DNA of 64,000 nucleotides from Vibrio sp. SCSIO 43137 (GCF_028201475.1 NZ_CP116383.1:1798001-1862000), one strand, 5' to 3'; positions 1 to 9,829 are shown, counted from the first letter of the stretch. Notes: generated by a model from the sequence alone, not told the origin. Numbers and translations: made by a program.

Positions 1-2
1 AT

Positions 3-467
3 AGCACAGATATCCATTCACTGCCGCCTTTTATCCAGTCGCTACCCAAAGATCCCACAGAGATAGACAGGAACGGCAATCGCGTCAGAGACGACCTTGA
101 AGTCTATATTGGCTACAAATACCCTTATAATCCAAAAAACCGGGCAATTCTGACTCAGGTGGTCACGGCATGGGATAGAATGGCCAAAGATGGCGGCAAA
201 ACAAAAATGTCGCGCCAGATGGCCATTTACCTGCAGGAAAGTATGGCCGAAGCATGCTGGTACAAGCACGGTTTTGGTGAAGAGGACTTAAACAAACTTA
301 AGTCTCTGGTTCTGAATAACAAACACCGTCAGGAAGGCTATGCCAAAGCCATGGAGGTTCGTAACTCCATCCCGCCTGAAGAGCTTGACGATATTATTAT
401 TCCAGCTGAGCCTTGTGATCAAATGATGGCAGAAAATCAGCAATATCTGCAGGAGTGGCAGCCATAA
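3..467 (+). CDS. Hypothetical protein, 3' end only
   Basis: The frame is open from the first bases of the window, so the start codon lies upstream; 154 residues are visible. The first ATG in view (159) has no Shine-Dalgarno and lies inside the frame, so it is not the start. Near the visible N-terminus there is an Asp/Asn-rich loop (DRNGNRVRDDLE) of the kind seen in calcium-binding thrombospondin type 3 or dockerin-like repeats; that resemblance is weak and is not a functional call. The rest is charged and soluble-looking. It converges with the GGDEF/EAL gene, leaving 12 bp between stop codons. I do not recognise the family. Confidence 0.6.
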   Translation, partial: STDIHSLPPFIQSLPKDPTEIDRNGNRVRDDLEVYIGYKYPYNPKNRAILTQVVTAWDRMAKDGGKTKMSRQMAIYLQESMAEACWYKHGFGEEDLNKLKSLVLNNKHRQEGYAKAMEVRNSIPPEELDDIIIPAEPCDQMMAENQQYLQEWQP

Positions 468-479
468 AACCGGCTAATA

Positions 480-2657
480 TTAAGAGCCGCCAACACTGAG
501 TAATTCTACCGACAGATACCTCTGCTCAAATTGCTCAGCCGGCAACGGAACAGAGTAGTAAAAACCTTGTGCAATATCGCACTGCTTATCAAATAGAAAC
601 TGGCGGTGATACTCCGTTTCAACCCCTTCCGCGATTACAGAAATGTTGAGATTTTTTGTCATAGCAATAACAGCAGAACTCAACGCCCGGTCGTAAGCGT
701 CATCTTCAATATCAGCGATAAAAGTGCGGTCAATTTTTACACCGTCGACATGGAAACGTCGCAAATAGGCCAATGACGAATATCCGGTTCCAAAATCATC
801 CAGCCATACCTGAACACCGAGAGCACGCAACTGATCCAGCGTTTCCTTAGCCACTCTCTCATCCTGCATAAGCATGCTCTCCGTTACCTCGGCATGGATT
901 CTTTGTGGTCCAATATCAAACTCACTCAGTAAACGGCTGAATACCTGAGGTATATTCTGCCGGTATATCTGTTTGGCCGAGAGGTTAATCGCAATATGAA
1001 ACTCATCATCAAGCCGGTTTTGCCACGTTTTCGCCTGTAGGCAGGCCTGACGTATTACCCATTCCCCGATCGGAATAATAAGGCCTGTCTCTTCAGCTAT
1101 CGCAATAAAATCATCAGGAGGAATTAACCCCTGTTCCGGATGACGCCAGCGTATAAGAGCCTCAACACCAATCATTATACCGTCGTTCATTCTAATCTGC
1201 GGTTGATACCAAAGCTCAAACTGCTGCATATCTGCTACCGCCTTTCTTAGTTCACGCTCAATAGCAGAACGATACTGGACTTGTTGATTCATTTCGGAAG
1301 TAAAATTGCTATAGGTGTTTTTGCCACTGCCTTTAGCCTGATACATAGCGATATCGGCATTTTTAATCAACTCTTCCGCCGTTTTTCCATCCTCAGGGTA
1401 GTTGGCAATACCCACGCTACCGGCAATAACAACCTCTTCATCATCGATAAGAATCGGAGCCCGGACGGCGGAAATTAATCTCTCTACAACGATATTAATC
1501 ACCTTCTTACTATGAATCCTTGGCAGACAAATCAAAAACTCGTCGCCACCAATACGGGCAACCATCTCATTACTATTGATGCTTTCGTGGGCATTAATGA
1601 CGATATCAGCGCTTCTCAGATTGCGTTTAATTCTTTTTGCAACTTCGCATAGCAGGTAATCCCCGGCTTTATGGCCGTAATTATCATTAACAAATTTAAA
1701 GTCATCCAAATCGATAAACAGTACTGCCAGAGGCTGATTTCTGTGCAGAGGACTAGTAATTATTGAGTCTAGTTGCTTTATAAACATCACCCGGTTCGGT
1801 AGCTGAGTAAGGGCATCGTGGTAGGCAAGAAAGGAGATCTCTTCTGTATGGTTTTTCAGGTTCTGTCCCATATCATTGAAGGCGGCTGCCAGTTCGCCCA
1901 TTTCGTCCTGCCGGTTTATGTTGTTTTCAGCACCATACTCTCCCACACCAATACGTTTGGCGTGTAGCACCAGATCCTGTATAGGCTTTATTAGTGACCG
2001 GGTGTTGAGTATGGAAAAGATAATTCCGGCAAGGGCGAGCAGAATGGCTGAAAGCACACTACTATCCGTTATCTGCATTAAGCTTTGATCATTAATCAGA
2101 GAGATAGAATCTGACATATTTTCTATATCTTTTTTAACGTTCAGTAGTGAAAGCTCAATAACAATACCGCCTAAAACTTCATCACCGATAAAAACCGGTT
2201 CAGCAATAAGCAAGGTTTGATTGTCTAGCTTGGTATAACGTGTTTTCTCCTTAAACAAGCTATGCAGAACCTCGCTATTTTTGTACTTCGCACCAAAAGT
2301 TGGTATCAGTTTCTGACCATCATGAAAAACAACAGCATCAGCATCTAACACGGTAATGGCTGTAACTTCATTATTCGACAAAGCCGGTTTCAACAATCGG
2401 TAGGTTTTCTCCAAATCAAACTGATAGAGCGGATTAACTACAGACTCTGACAGATATTCAAGTATCGATAGCCCCCTTTTTTCCATCTGTACCAGCAGAC
2501 TATTTGAGGTATTCTCTCTGCTCTCAACCAGTACCCTGTCGGAATTCGTTTTAAAATAGTAGAGCTGGATTGCTGAGATAATCAGCACAATAGACAAAAT
2601 CATGCTGATATTAATCAGAATATGACGCCCTTGCAGCCCTAGTTTTACTCTTTTCAT
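480..2657 (-). CDS. Membrane GGDEF/EAL cyclic-di-GMP protein
   Basis: 725 aa. A transmembrane helix near residues 13-33, a periplasmic sensor stretch, a second helix near 200-220 and a HAMP linker lead into a GGDEF domain and then an EAL domain. The GGDEF motif is intact (ARIGGDEFLICL), predicting diguanylate cyclase capacity. The EAL domain keeps EALIRW, the NLSAKQ asparagine, EVTESMLM, DDFGTGYSSLAYL, KIDRTFI and EGVET, so phosphodiesterase residues are also present. Both activities are therefore possible; which dominates cannot be read from sequence. It lies 33 bp downstream of, and in the same direction as, a PhnD-like periplasmic binding protein, suggesting that the binding protein presents a ligand to the sensor domain. 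Acts at the inner membrane. Confidence 0.93.
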   Translation of the reverse strand: MKRVKLGLQGRHILINISMILSIVLIISAIQLYYFKTNSDRVLVESRENTSNSLLVQMEKRGLSILEYLSESVVNPLYQFDLEKTYRLLKPALSNNEVTAITVLDADAVVFHDGQKLIPTFGAKYKNSEVLHSLFKEKTRYTKLDNQTLLIAEPVFIGDEVLGGIVIELSLLNVKKDIENMSDSISLINDQSLMQITDSSVLSAILLALAGIIFSILNTRSLIKPIQDLVLHAKRIGVGEYGAENNINRQDEMGELAAAFNDMGQNLKNHTEEISFLAYHDALTQLPNRVMFIKQLDSIITSPLHRNQPLAVLFIDLDDFKFVNDNYGHKAGDYLLCEVAKRIKRNLRSADIVINAHESINSNEMVARIGGDEFLICLPRIHSKKVINIVVERLISAVRAPILIDDEEVVIAGSVGIANYPEDGKTAEELIKNADIAMYQAKGSGKNTYSNFTSEMNQQVQYRSAIERELRKAVADMQQFELWYQPQIRMNDGIMIGVEALIRWRHPEQGLIPPDDFIAIAEETGLIIPIGEWVIRQACLQAKTWQNRLDDEFHIAINLSAKQIYRQNIPQVFSRLLSEFDIGPQRIHAEVTESMLMQDERVAKETLDQLRALGVQVWLDDFGTGYSSLAYLRRFHVDGVKIDRTFIADIEDDAYDRALSSAVIAMTKNLNISVIAEGVETEYHRQFLFDKQCDIAQGFYYSVPLPAEQFEQRYLSVELLSVGGS

Positions 2658-2690
2658 AAGCCCTGACCTCTGAAAATGTGGTTCGATGTT

Positions 2691-3647
2691 TTACAGATGG
2701 TCTTCAACAATACGTTGCAACTCCCTGGCCATAATCAGGCTGTCATCTTGTATGGATAAAGCATCGTACTGCTTAGTTTTCTGATAGGCTTTTAGCATCT
2801 TTCGCCCCTCTTCTGACTCATGAGCACTGGCCAGCACGTCAACAATGCGGTTTTTAATGGAAGGATCCAGCTCTTTACGGATCAACTCAACTCCTCTTGG
2901 AAAGGCAATACTCTGGTAAAGAATCGCCGTATGCTGACGAAACTCTTTTGGCATATCCCTTTCGTTGTTCCAGTTCAGGTCACTCATTGCACCAGCAGCA
3001 ACGATGTTCCTGTGTACCCATGCAGAAATATTTATCTCCTTTTCTGCAAAAACAAAACCAATAGCATCGGCAGGCGGCTTTTCCCTCGGACTGTCAAGCT
3101 CGTAAAGCTCATACCCTTCACGAATCAGAATAGAAGCCGGGATAAAAAAAGAGGAGGTAGAACCGCGATCCTGAAAGGCAATAGTTTTACCCAGCAGATC
3201 ATCAAAGGATTGAATTCCGCTATCGTTACGGGAGAATATTATTGAAGAGTACTCAGGCACCCCCTTTTTCCAGCGCCTTAATACAATATCTGCCCCCGCT
3301 TGCTGATGAAAAACAACAGCAGAAAAGGCCGTTTCAGTAATTAGATCAACTTTACCCTGTTTAATATATCGAATCATCTGCTTATTATCTTTGGCAAAAA
3401 TAATCTCAGTTTTATTAATGCCCAGATCTCGCAGATTTTCAGTTAAATAATCGGCAACCGGCTTTAGGTGATTATAATGTTTTTTGGGATTAGTACTGAC
3501 CCTGCCTATCACAATAGTATCGCTTTCAGCAGATGGTGATGTGTCGGTAGCGTAGCTGGAGCCCACAGCAAATGTCATAAACACCACTGCGCAACCCACC
3601 AGATACTTTATTATAAACGGCAAGCCGTTACGTTTGTTTGCTGACAT
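2691..3647 (-). CDS. PhnD-like periplasmic substrate-binding protein
   Basis: 318 aa with an N-terminal hydrophobic signal segment (residues ~12-32, ending near SSYATD). The mature part has the phosphate/phosphonate ABC-type binding-protein pattern (DTIVIGRVSTNPKKHYNHLKP at the start, then FDDLLGKTIAFQDRGSTSS, the typical PhnD segment). No ABC permease or ATPase is next to it; instead the following gene is a membrane GGDEF/EAL protein, so a sensory role (ligand capture coupled to cyclic-di-GMP) is more likely than uptake. That coupling is inference from gene order. It is the first gene of a two-gene operon. Confidence 0.85.
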   Translation of the reverse strand: MSANKRNGLPFIIKYLVGCAVVFMTFAVGSSYATDTSPSAESDTIVIGRVSTNPKKHYNHLKPVADYLTENLRDLGINKTEIIFAKDNKQMIRYIKQGKVDLITETAFSAVVFHQQAGADIVLRRWKKGVPEYSSIIFSRNDSGIQSFDDLLGKTIAFQDRGSTSSFFIPASILIREGYELYELDSPREKPPADAIGFVFAEKEINISAWVHRNIVAAGAMSDLNWNNERDMPKEFRQHTAILYQSIAFPRGVELIRKELDPSIKNRIVDVLASAHESEEGRKMLKAYQKTKQYDALSIQDDSLIMARELQRIVEDHL

Positions 3648-3776
3648 AACCTAGCCCTGTTTTTAGTTATTATTGCTGATATATAAATCAGCTTGGTATA
3701 AAACTAGTTTAGCAAGGATTCAGGGGTTATCCATTTAAGGTCAGAGTTCAGTTAAAACACATACTCATTACCGGGG

Positions 3777-3950
3777 CTAGCAACGCCCTTTCATTGCCTG
3801 CCCCGGTGGGCAGAAAGTACCATTAGAAGAAGGCTTATCATCCTTAGTACTAATCTTCACTTCCACATCATCAACCTCCCCTTCAACCCGGGTAAGCTGA
3901 CAACCTGACAGCAGAAAAACAACTGACAATCCAATCAATAAGCGAACCAT
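3777..3950 (-). CDS. Small lipoprotein, 57 aa
   Basis: Starts ATG at 3950. The N-terminus is a compact lipoprotein signal: a short hydrophobic stretch ending in the lipobox LLSGC, so Cys17 should be lipidated. The mature peptide is short, acidic then lysine-rich, and has two further cysteines in a C-terminal CPPGQAMKGRC segment that could form a disulfide. It probably anchors in the envelope. No function is known to me. It is monocistronic as far as the sequence shows. Confidence 0.7.
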   Translation of the reverse strand: MVRLLIGLSVVFLLSGCQLTRVEGEVDDVEVKISTKDDKPSSNGTFCPPGQAMKGRC

Positions 3951-4031
3951 TACACATCCTTATTACCTAAACCTAATATAAGCTTAGCCAAGATCTAACT
4001 ATTTGAGATATAAAGATTGCGGAATAACGGC

Positions 4032-4547
4032 TTAGTCAGCAATCTGCCAACCCGGCGGGAGAATATTTTGCCAGTCAGATTTATGGCATTCAGAGCAACT
4101 GAAACGAGATCTCCGGTGAACCCGGTGACAATTCGAACAGTCCGTCAGCCGGCCATGGTTTCTGTGGGGATTAATATAGCCTTCATGCTCGAAATAGTCA
4201 GTTCGTTCAATCAGACCGGGATAATCTTCATGACATTGCAGACAAAGAGCATTACTGAACTCTCTTCTGAAGAGAGGCTGTTCAAACTCACCTGAGTGAT
4301 AGAGTTTCTCCTCCCGGGCTAGCTCATTATCACTGCGCTGGTGACAATCTGAGCATGACAACTCCCAATCCATAGTATGTTTATAGGCAAGCAGCTTTTC
4401 GTTGTGGTAAGCCCCCTCTTCATAGGGTTTGATAATGTGGCATTTGTCACCACATTGACTTAACTCTTCTTGTGGCTGAGCATTAATTAAACAAGAAAAC
4501 AGAAGGGCAGTTAATAGAAAAATTAATTTTGAATTAATATAAGGCAT
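4032..4547 (-). CDS. Periplasmic multiheme cytochrome c
   Basis: 171 aa with a cleavable signal peptide (LIFLLTALLFSCLINA). Four canonical CXXCH haem c sites are visible (CSDCH, CLQCH, CSNCH, CSECH), spaced through the mature protein with additional histidines that could be distal ligands. A fifth site near the mature N-terminus reads CGDKCH, i.e. three residues between the cysteines instead of two. Size and haem number resemble NrfB-type small electron-transfer cytochromes, but no nrf or nap genes are adjacent, so the partner is unknown. Role: electron transfer in the periplasm. The unusual first site could be a genuine CX3CH haem site or a lost haem. Confidence 0.85.
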   Translation of the reverse strand: MPYINSKLIFLLTALLFSCLINAQPQEELSQCGDKCHIIKPYEEGAYHNEKLLAYKHTMDWELSCSDCHQRSDNELAREEKLYHSGEFEQPLFRREFSNALCLQCHEDYPGLIERTDYFEHEGYINPHRNHGRLTDCSNCHRVHRRSRFSCSECHKSDWQNILPPGWQIAD

Positions 4548-4832
4548 CGAAATTACTAATATTAGTTATATATCGAAATTATATTCCTATACAGTTAAAC
4601 CTCAAGATAATAATTAGTAACACACAACAATTGAAAGTTATAATAATAAATATTAAAACTTATTAAATATTATTAAATATTATTAAACAATAAGTCAATC
4701 TTAGAATATTAAAGAAGCACCAAATTCCCTATAGAGAAGTAACACCAGATGCATTGTCAGCGAGGATATATTGGCTTCTGATCAAGGTAGCAATCTGAAG
4801 CCATAGTTATTTTGTGCTAATAGCCAGTTGCA

Positions 4833-5309
4833 TCAGTCAGTTTTTGTTATCGAACCCAATTCAAGCATAGGTGCTACATCAATATCTTCTGCATTCATCA
4901 TGCTTGAAATTCTCTGTACAGAAGAGAGCAGTAAACTCTGCTCCCACTCATCCAATTTCTGAAACTTCCTGATAAAACTGTCCTGCAAAGGTGTTGGTGC
5001 AGCTTCGAGGCGTTCTTTTCCTGCTTCTGTCAGATAAGCGTGTACCTTGCGCTTATCCTGTGTACTGCGGATACGTTGTACATAGCCGTTTCGTTCTAAC
5101 CGATCCAGTATTGCAGTCGCTGTCGCCTGACTCATATTGGTATGGCCGGACAACTGTTTAATGGTTACTTCACCAAGCTCTTCGATGGAGCGCATCAGAA
5201 TTAGCTGAGGACCTGTCAGCCCCGATTCCTTACTCAGTTTCTTCGAGTGAATATCTATCGCTCTTATTATCTGGCGCAGAGACACCAGTACTTCTTCATG
5301 CTTTTCCAA
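4833..5309 (-). CDS. MarR-family transcriptional regulator
   Basis: 158 aa. The central part has the winged-helix signature of MarR proteins: LTGPQLILMRSIEELGEVTI, then TNMSQATATAILDRLERNG as the recognition helix and RSTQDKRKVHAYLTEAG as the wing. It is transcribed divergently from a BCCT-family transporter, with about 370 bp between start codons; a short imperfect inverted repeat (TTTGT-TG-ACAAA, 5449-5460) lies in that gap. It most likely represses the transporter and possibly itself; the ligand (betaine, choline or another signal) is not deducible. Confidence 0.9.
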   Translation of the reverse strand: MEKHEEVLVSLRQIIRAIDIHSKKLSKESGLTGPQLILMRSIEELGEVTIKQLSGHTNMSQATATAILDRLERNGYVQRIRSTQDKRKVHAYLTEAGKERLEAAPTPLQDSFIRKFQKLDEWEQSLLLSSVQRISSMMNAEDIDVAPMLELGSITKTD

Positions 5310-5448
5310 TTACTTACCCGACAGCGTTATAGGAGTGATTACTGAAATGGGAAATTACATCAATTTCCCTTCTGAAGAAAGCACTTACATCACATCTTAA
5401 GAAGGCCTAAATCTTCTACAACCAGAACATTACTTAGTACACAAAACG

Positions 5449-5460
5449 TTTGTTGACAAA
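5449..5460. promoter_or_regulatory. Candidate MarR operator
   Basis: The sequence TTTGTTGACAAA is two 5-bp inverted arms around a TG centre, in the divergent promoter region between the MarR gene and the BCCT transporter. It contains TTGACA, so it could overlap a -35 box. Assignment rests on position and symmetry only. Confidence 0.35.
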
Positions 5461-5676
5461 TGTAATATATTAACGGTTTTTCACTTCACTCCTGCTCAAA
5501 CCAGCAAAAATGCGTCATAGTTACCATTAATTGGCTTTGCAAACAGATTTCACGTAACATGATCGACTTTTCTTATAATGAGCACTCTATGTTTACGTAA
5601 TTTATTTGCTAAAAACACCTTTGCATTGATACGTACACATAACAATAATCAAACTGGAAGGATCCAGAGAGGACAA

Positions 5677-7245
5677 ATGACTCAAACAATTGATAAGTAC
5701 AGTATTGATAATACTGACTACACAGTAGGACAAGACAATGTACAGAAATGGGGCTTCGACGTTCATAACCCTGTATTTGGATTAAGTGCAGGCCTAATGA
5801 TCCTATTTCTCGTGATTCTGGTAGCGCTGGACGCTGCTACTGCAAAGCAAGCACTGGACGATATAAAATGGAGCATAATTGGTAATTTTGATCAGCTATT
5901 TATCTGGTCTGGTAACTTTTTCCTTTTCTTCTGCATCGCAATTGCATTTTCGCCTTACGGCAAAGTAATTATAGGCGGTGAACACGCCACTCCTGAACAC
6001 TCCAATTTTTCCTGGTTATCCATGCTGTTTGCAGCCGGAATGGGTATCGGGCTACTTTTCTGGGGGGTCGCTGAGCCAACAGCCTATTTTACCGGCTGGT
6101 ACGAAACGCCATTGGCCGTTGAAGCCAAATCTCCCGAAGCGGTAAAAGTTGCCTTAGGTGCCACTATGTACCACTGGGGACTAAATGCATGGGCTATGTA
6201 TGCCGTAGTAGGCTTGTCGCTGGCCTTCTTTGCCTATAATAAAGGTTTGCCTCTCTCTATCCGTTCTATTTTTTACCCGATACTGGGTGACAGAACCTGG
6301 GGCTGGTTTGGCCATGTGATTGATATATTGGCCGTTATAGCTACTATTTTTGGTCTGGCTCCGTCACTTGGTCTAGGTGCTCAGCAGGTAACCAGCGGCA
6401 TCAACTTCGTGTTTGGCACTGAGGGTGATATCGGAATGCATCTGGTTATTATCGGAATTGTTACCGCTCTGGCGACCATTTCAGTTGTGCGGGGTATCGA
6501 AGCCGGCGTTAAGGTGATCAGTAATATCAATATTATTGTGGCAACGGCGCTTCTGCTATTTGTTATTGCTGTAACTCTGGACACCACTCCGGGCTACATG
6601 TTCGATACCACCATGGGTTATATCGAAAACTTTATCGCCTTTAGTAACCCTTACGGACGTGAAGATGAAACATGGATGCATGGCTGGACAGTATTCTACT
6701 GGGCATGGTGGATCTCGTGGTCGCCATTTGTAGGTATGTTTATCGCTCGTGTTTCTAAAGGTCGTTCAATTCGTCAGTTCCTTACTGCGGTTATTTTTGT
6801 CCCTACTCTGGTTACCCTGATCTGGATGTCTACCTTTGGTGGTCTGGCTATTGATCAGATCATTAATCAGGCGGGTGAACTTGGAGCTAACGGGCTTCAG
6901 GATGTTAGCCTTGCCCTGTTTCAGGTGTTTGACCTATTACCAATGAGCACCTTTATTTCACTGTTATCTATTGCGCTTATTATGGTTTTCTTTGTCACCT
7001 CTTCAGACTCCGGTTCTCTGGTGATAGACAGCATTACCTCCGGCGGCAAAATCGATGCTCCGGTACCACAACGTGTATTCTGGGCAGTGATTGAGGGTGC
7101 TATTGCCGGTGTGTTGCTCTATATCGGCGGCTCTGAAGCCCTACAGGCTCTTCAGGCTGGTGTTATCGCAACGGCATTGCCATTCACCATTATCCTTATC
7201 CTGATGTGTGTCAGCCTGGTTAAAGGGTTACGTACAGAGAGATAG
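5677..7245 (+). CDS. BCCT-family betaine/choline/carnitine transporter
   Basis: 522 aa from the ATG at 5677, chosen because GAGAGG lies 6 bases upstream; an upstream in-frame ATG at 5578 has no ribosome site. About 12 membrane helices. Family signatures are clear: GMGIGLLFWGVAEP, the aromatic box segment WTVFYWAWWISWSPFVGMF and VTSSDSGSLVIDS. BCCT proteins take up compatible solutes such as glycine betaine or choline, usually driven by sodium or protons, for osmoprotection. The C-terminus is short, without the long regulatory tail of BetT-type members. A MarR regulator is divergent. A strong terminator follows. Confidence 0.93.
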   Translation: MTQTIDKYSIDNTDYTVGQDNVQKWGFDVHNPVFGLSAGLMILFLVILVALDAATAKQALDDIKWSIIGNFDQLFIWSGNFFLFFCIAIAFSPYGKVIIGGEHATPEHSNFSWLSMLFAAGMGIGLLFWGVAEPTAYFTGWYETPLAVEAKSPEAVKVALGATMYHWGLNAWAMYAVVGLSLAFFAYNKGLPLSIRSIFYPILGDRTWGWFGHVIDILAVIATIFGLAPSLGLGAQQVTSGINFVFGTEGDIGMHLVIIGIVTALATISVVRGIEAGVKVISNINIIVATALLLFVIAVTLDTTPGYMFDTTMGYIENFIAFSNPYGREDETWMHGWTVFYWAWWISWSPFVGMFIARVSKGRSIRQFLTAVIFVPTLVTLIWMSTFGGLAIDQIINQAGELGANGLQDVSLALFQVFDLLPMSTFISLLSIALIMVFFVTSSDSGSLVIDSITSGGKIDAPVPQRVFWAVIEGAIAGVLLYIGGSEALQALQAGVIATALPFTIILILMCVSLVKGLRTER

Positions 7246-7266
7246 CGGCTATGGCTTAGCCATAAT

Positions 7267-7304
7267 AAAGGCTCATAATGCTGTCTGCACTATGAGCCTT
7301 TTTT
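7267..7304 (+). terminator. Rho-independent terminator of BCCT gene
   Basis: AAGGCTCATA...TATGAGCCTT hairpin followed by a T run, starting about 22 bp after the transporter stop codon. Confidence 0.85.
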
Positions 7305-7421
7305 GTATCAGCTGTTGTAGAACTACCGCGCTATCAGAGTTGCCCTACAACTAACATTGTCAGTCGCCCGGGCTCTTAAAAGAGCACTGGGAGTATTTGA
7401 ACAACATCATATTAAACAAGC

Positions 7422-8900
7422 CTACGACAAGTAATTTTGTAGTTTCGCACTGTGTTTGACGATAAGCATATCCGCTGCTAGCGCAGCAATAATCAGCACT
7501 CCTGCAAGCGGGAAACATAAACAAACCAAAATAGTACTTCCAATAGCCGTTTTCCAGACACCATCATGTTCAAACCGGGCAGGGACACCCAGTTTACTTT
7601 GATTTTTCGGACGTCGTATCCACCACATATAGATACCAGTTACAGAGATAGCAATAAACGAAAAACAGAAAAATGCATTTGCTACTTTGTTTAACAGCCC
7701 CATGTCCCCTTGATGCCAGGAAACCCCGGCAGCCATAAGCTTGGCAAAAATACTGTAGTCGTGCCAGGTAACATCAATAAGCACCTTGCCACTATACTGG
7801 TCAATATGAGTGGTTCTATCATCTCTTGGATCAACAATATCACCAGCCATTGTATTTGCTGCCAGTGTATATACCCCGGTTTCAGACAGAGGTAAAAACA
7901 GTTTGTACCGGCTAAATCCCAATTCAGTTGCCATCTGAGTAATTACATCAATGCTTACCGCCTTATCAGCTCTATCATTCTTCTCCTGTTCAGTTGCGCT
8001 TAAATGTGATTCTGCATTGTGCTGCTCATGCTGAGACTCCGGCAGTATTGCTAACTCCAGATTCCATGGCATCTCTTCTTCACTACCATGATTAAGGCTT
8101 GAATGAGTCAACTGCGACTCAGGTTTTTCTCCCCATGTATAAAAGGGTGGGAAAGTGTTCCAGCCCTGTACAAGTTTAGCGCCCCAGACACCTGTCCAGG
8201 CCAGACCTGATAACAAAAAAAGAAATAAGATAAGCGAAAGTATACCGCCTAAATTAGCATGTAAGTCACGCATAAATATACGTAAACCACTGCTCATTCT
8301 AAGCACAAGAAACCCTGCACGTGACGCACGATCTGTCGGAAACCATAGGTATAAACCACTAATAAGCAATAACATGCTAATACTCGCTGCCGTTTCTATA
8401 AGAAAGTCGCCAGTGTTACCTATAAGCAAGGTTCCGTGTATTTTATTCGCTAATTCATACCAACTATTACTGCGATCTATTTCCCCCAAAACATCTCCAG
8501 TGAAGGGATCTATAGTTACCAATACCGATTTTCCTCCGGGAGATCTAACGTTAAAACGATTTGCCTGATCACTGGAAATGGCAGGAATAAACTGGGTAAT
8601 TATGGAATCCGGATATTGCTGTTTTACAGCATCTAACTGATACGAAATTGGTAACTCAGTTTGCTGGATCGTCACACTCAGAACATCACTATAACGTGCC
8701 ATTTCTATTTCATCATCGAACAACATTACCAAGCCAGTCAGACTTAATATCAACATAAACGGCGCGGCAAAAAATCCGGCATAAAAATGCCAGCGCCATA
8801 CCAAAAAATATCGGCTTTTTGCCCTGCTCATACTGGTTTCTATACTATTTTCAACTGGTAATTGCGCATTATTTTTATTATTTGGTTGAGTTTTATACAT
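7422..8900 (-). CDS. PepSY-associated transmembrane protein
   Basis: 492 aa. The start segment YFLVWRWHFYAGFFAAPFM and following helix GLVMLFDDEIE are typical of PepSY_TM (PiuB-like) proteins; four membrane helices are visible (about 35-60, 165-190, 210-235, 410-480 region) with two periplasmic PepSY-like stretches. A His/Glu-rich insertion lies in the second large loop (about residues 285-310). Such proteins are often linked to iron-siderophore or other metal uptake and to reductase function in the inner membrane, but no receptor is adjacent here. The downstream-in-window, upstream-in-transcription neighbour is a small CopD/HemJ-like membrane protein, 219 bp away. Confidence 0.85.
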   Translation of the reverse strand: MYKTQPNNKNNAQLPVENSIETSMSRAKSRYFLVWRWHFYAGFFAAPFMLILSLTGLVMLFDDEIEMARYSDVLSVTIQQTELPISYQLDAVKQQYPDSIITQFIPAISSDQANRFNVRSPGGKSVLVTIDPFTGDVLGEIDRSNSWYELANKIHGTLLIGNTGDFLIETAASISMLLLISGLYLWFPTDRASRAGFLVLRMSSGLRIFMRDLHANLGGILSLILFLFLLSGLAWTGVWGAKLVQGWNTFPPFYTWGEKPESQLTHSSLNHGSEEEMPWNLELAILPESQHEQHNAESHLSATEQEKNDRADKAVSIDVITQMATELGFSRYKLFLPLSETGVYTLAANTMAGDIVDPRDDRTTHIDQYSGKVLIDVTWHDYSIFAKLMAAGVSWHQGDMGLLNKVANAFFCFSFIAISVTGIYMWWIRRPKNQSKLGVPARFEHDGVWKTAIGSTILVCLCFPLAGVLIIAALAADMLIVKHSAKLQNYLS

Positions 8901-9119
8901 ATCAATATCCTTTTGTCACACAACAACAGCTCTTTATTTAAGAGCTGAGTAATGTTTTTAACTTTACTTTGTATTTATATTTTGGAATGAGAACTTATAT
9001 ACAGAAAAATCAGTAACATAAAGTAATGCCACTATTGTATTTATTATTTACCGGTAGAGGCATGCTTATTAATTGTTTTTCCTTTATACAATCTTTTATA
9101 ACGATATTATTTATTACTG

Positions 9120-9536
9120 CTAAAATGGTTTTAACATTACTAGAAATACAACTATTAATATAATAGAAAGCTGAATAATAGTAGCTAACCGAATCCCCCG
9201 AGGGTTATAGTTTGATTCGGTTTGAACTCTGCGATACTGAGCGCTATAAAAACCATGCAATGCAGATAAAGCAATAACAAACATCACCTTAACCATCCAC
9301 CAATTTGAATGCATCCAGCCAACCCAACTTGTTAAAAAAATACCAGTAACCCATGTCAGAATTATTCCGATAGTTCCACAGCCTTTGTTCCACTGTTTAA
9401 AGGAGGCCATATCGGGTGTACTCTGCCCTTTTTGAGTATCAGCAAAGATTTTGAGCAAATATGGTGCAGACAACATACTTGTTATCCACATAATTACACC
9501 TATCATATGCAATGACTCAACGATTATATAACTCAT
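9120..9536 (-). CDS. CopD/HemJ-like small membrane protein
   Basis: 138 aa with four predicted membrane helices and the opening SLHMIGVIMWITSMLSAPYL, including the conserved histidine seen in the CopD/UPF0093 (HemJ) superfamily. HemJ is a protoporphyrinogen oxidase; CopD members relate to copper. Which of these applies cannot be decided from sequence alone. It is transcribed toward the PepSY gene and may form a loose operon with it. Confidence 0.65.
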   Translation of the reverse strand: MSYIIVESLHMIGVIMWITSMLSAPYLLKIFADTQKGQSTPDMASFKQWNKGCGTIGIILTWVTGIFLTSWVGWMHSNWWMVKVMFVIALSALHGFYSAQYRRVQTESNYNPRGIRLATIIQLSIILIVVFLVMLKPF

Positions 9537-9677
9537 TATATTTCAATTATTTACGATAAAAAGAAGTATCAATATACGGATTTATTACCCAGAATGTTAG
9601 GACGGAACAATCCAACATTTGGACAATTCAATCATAAGTAAATTAATCTGCTGTAGATGTATAAGAGATGGAATGCG
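9537..9677. other. Short intergenic spacer
   Basis: AT-rich spacer between the CopD/HemJ-like gene and the tRNA array terminator. No gene or RNA is visible; it should contain the promoter of the CopD/HemJ-like gene. Confidence 0.4.
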
Positions 9678-9678
9678 A

Positions 9679-9708
9679 AAAAACCCGACCATTGCTGATC
9701 GGGTTTTC
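9679..9708 (-). terminator. Terminator at end of tRNA array
   Basis: AAAACCCGACC-ATTGCT-GATCGGGTTTT hairpin with A/T runs on both sides. Related hairpins recur at about 9939-9967 and 10180-10210, each following a tRNA-Gly copy. Confidence 0.75.
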
Positions 9709-9829
9709 TATGTTTGGAGCGTCACGGCTGGTTAGGTGCGGCCGGCTGCGGACACAAGGTTCCTCGTGGATTCAAAAATTCGCCTAAAGCAAAAGACCCC
9801 AACATTTCTGTTGAGGTCTTTCTTGAATT

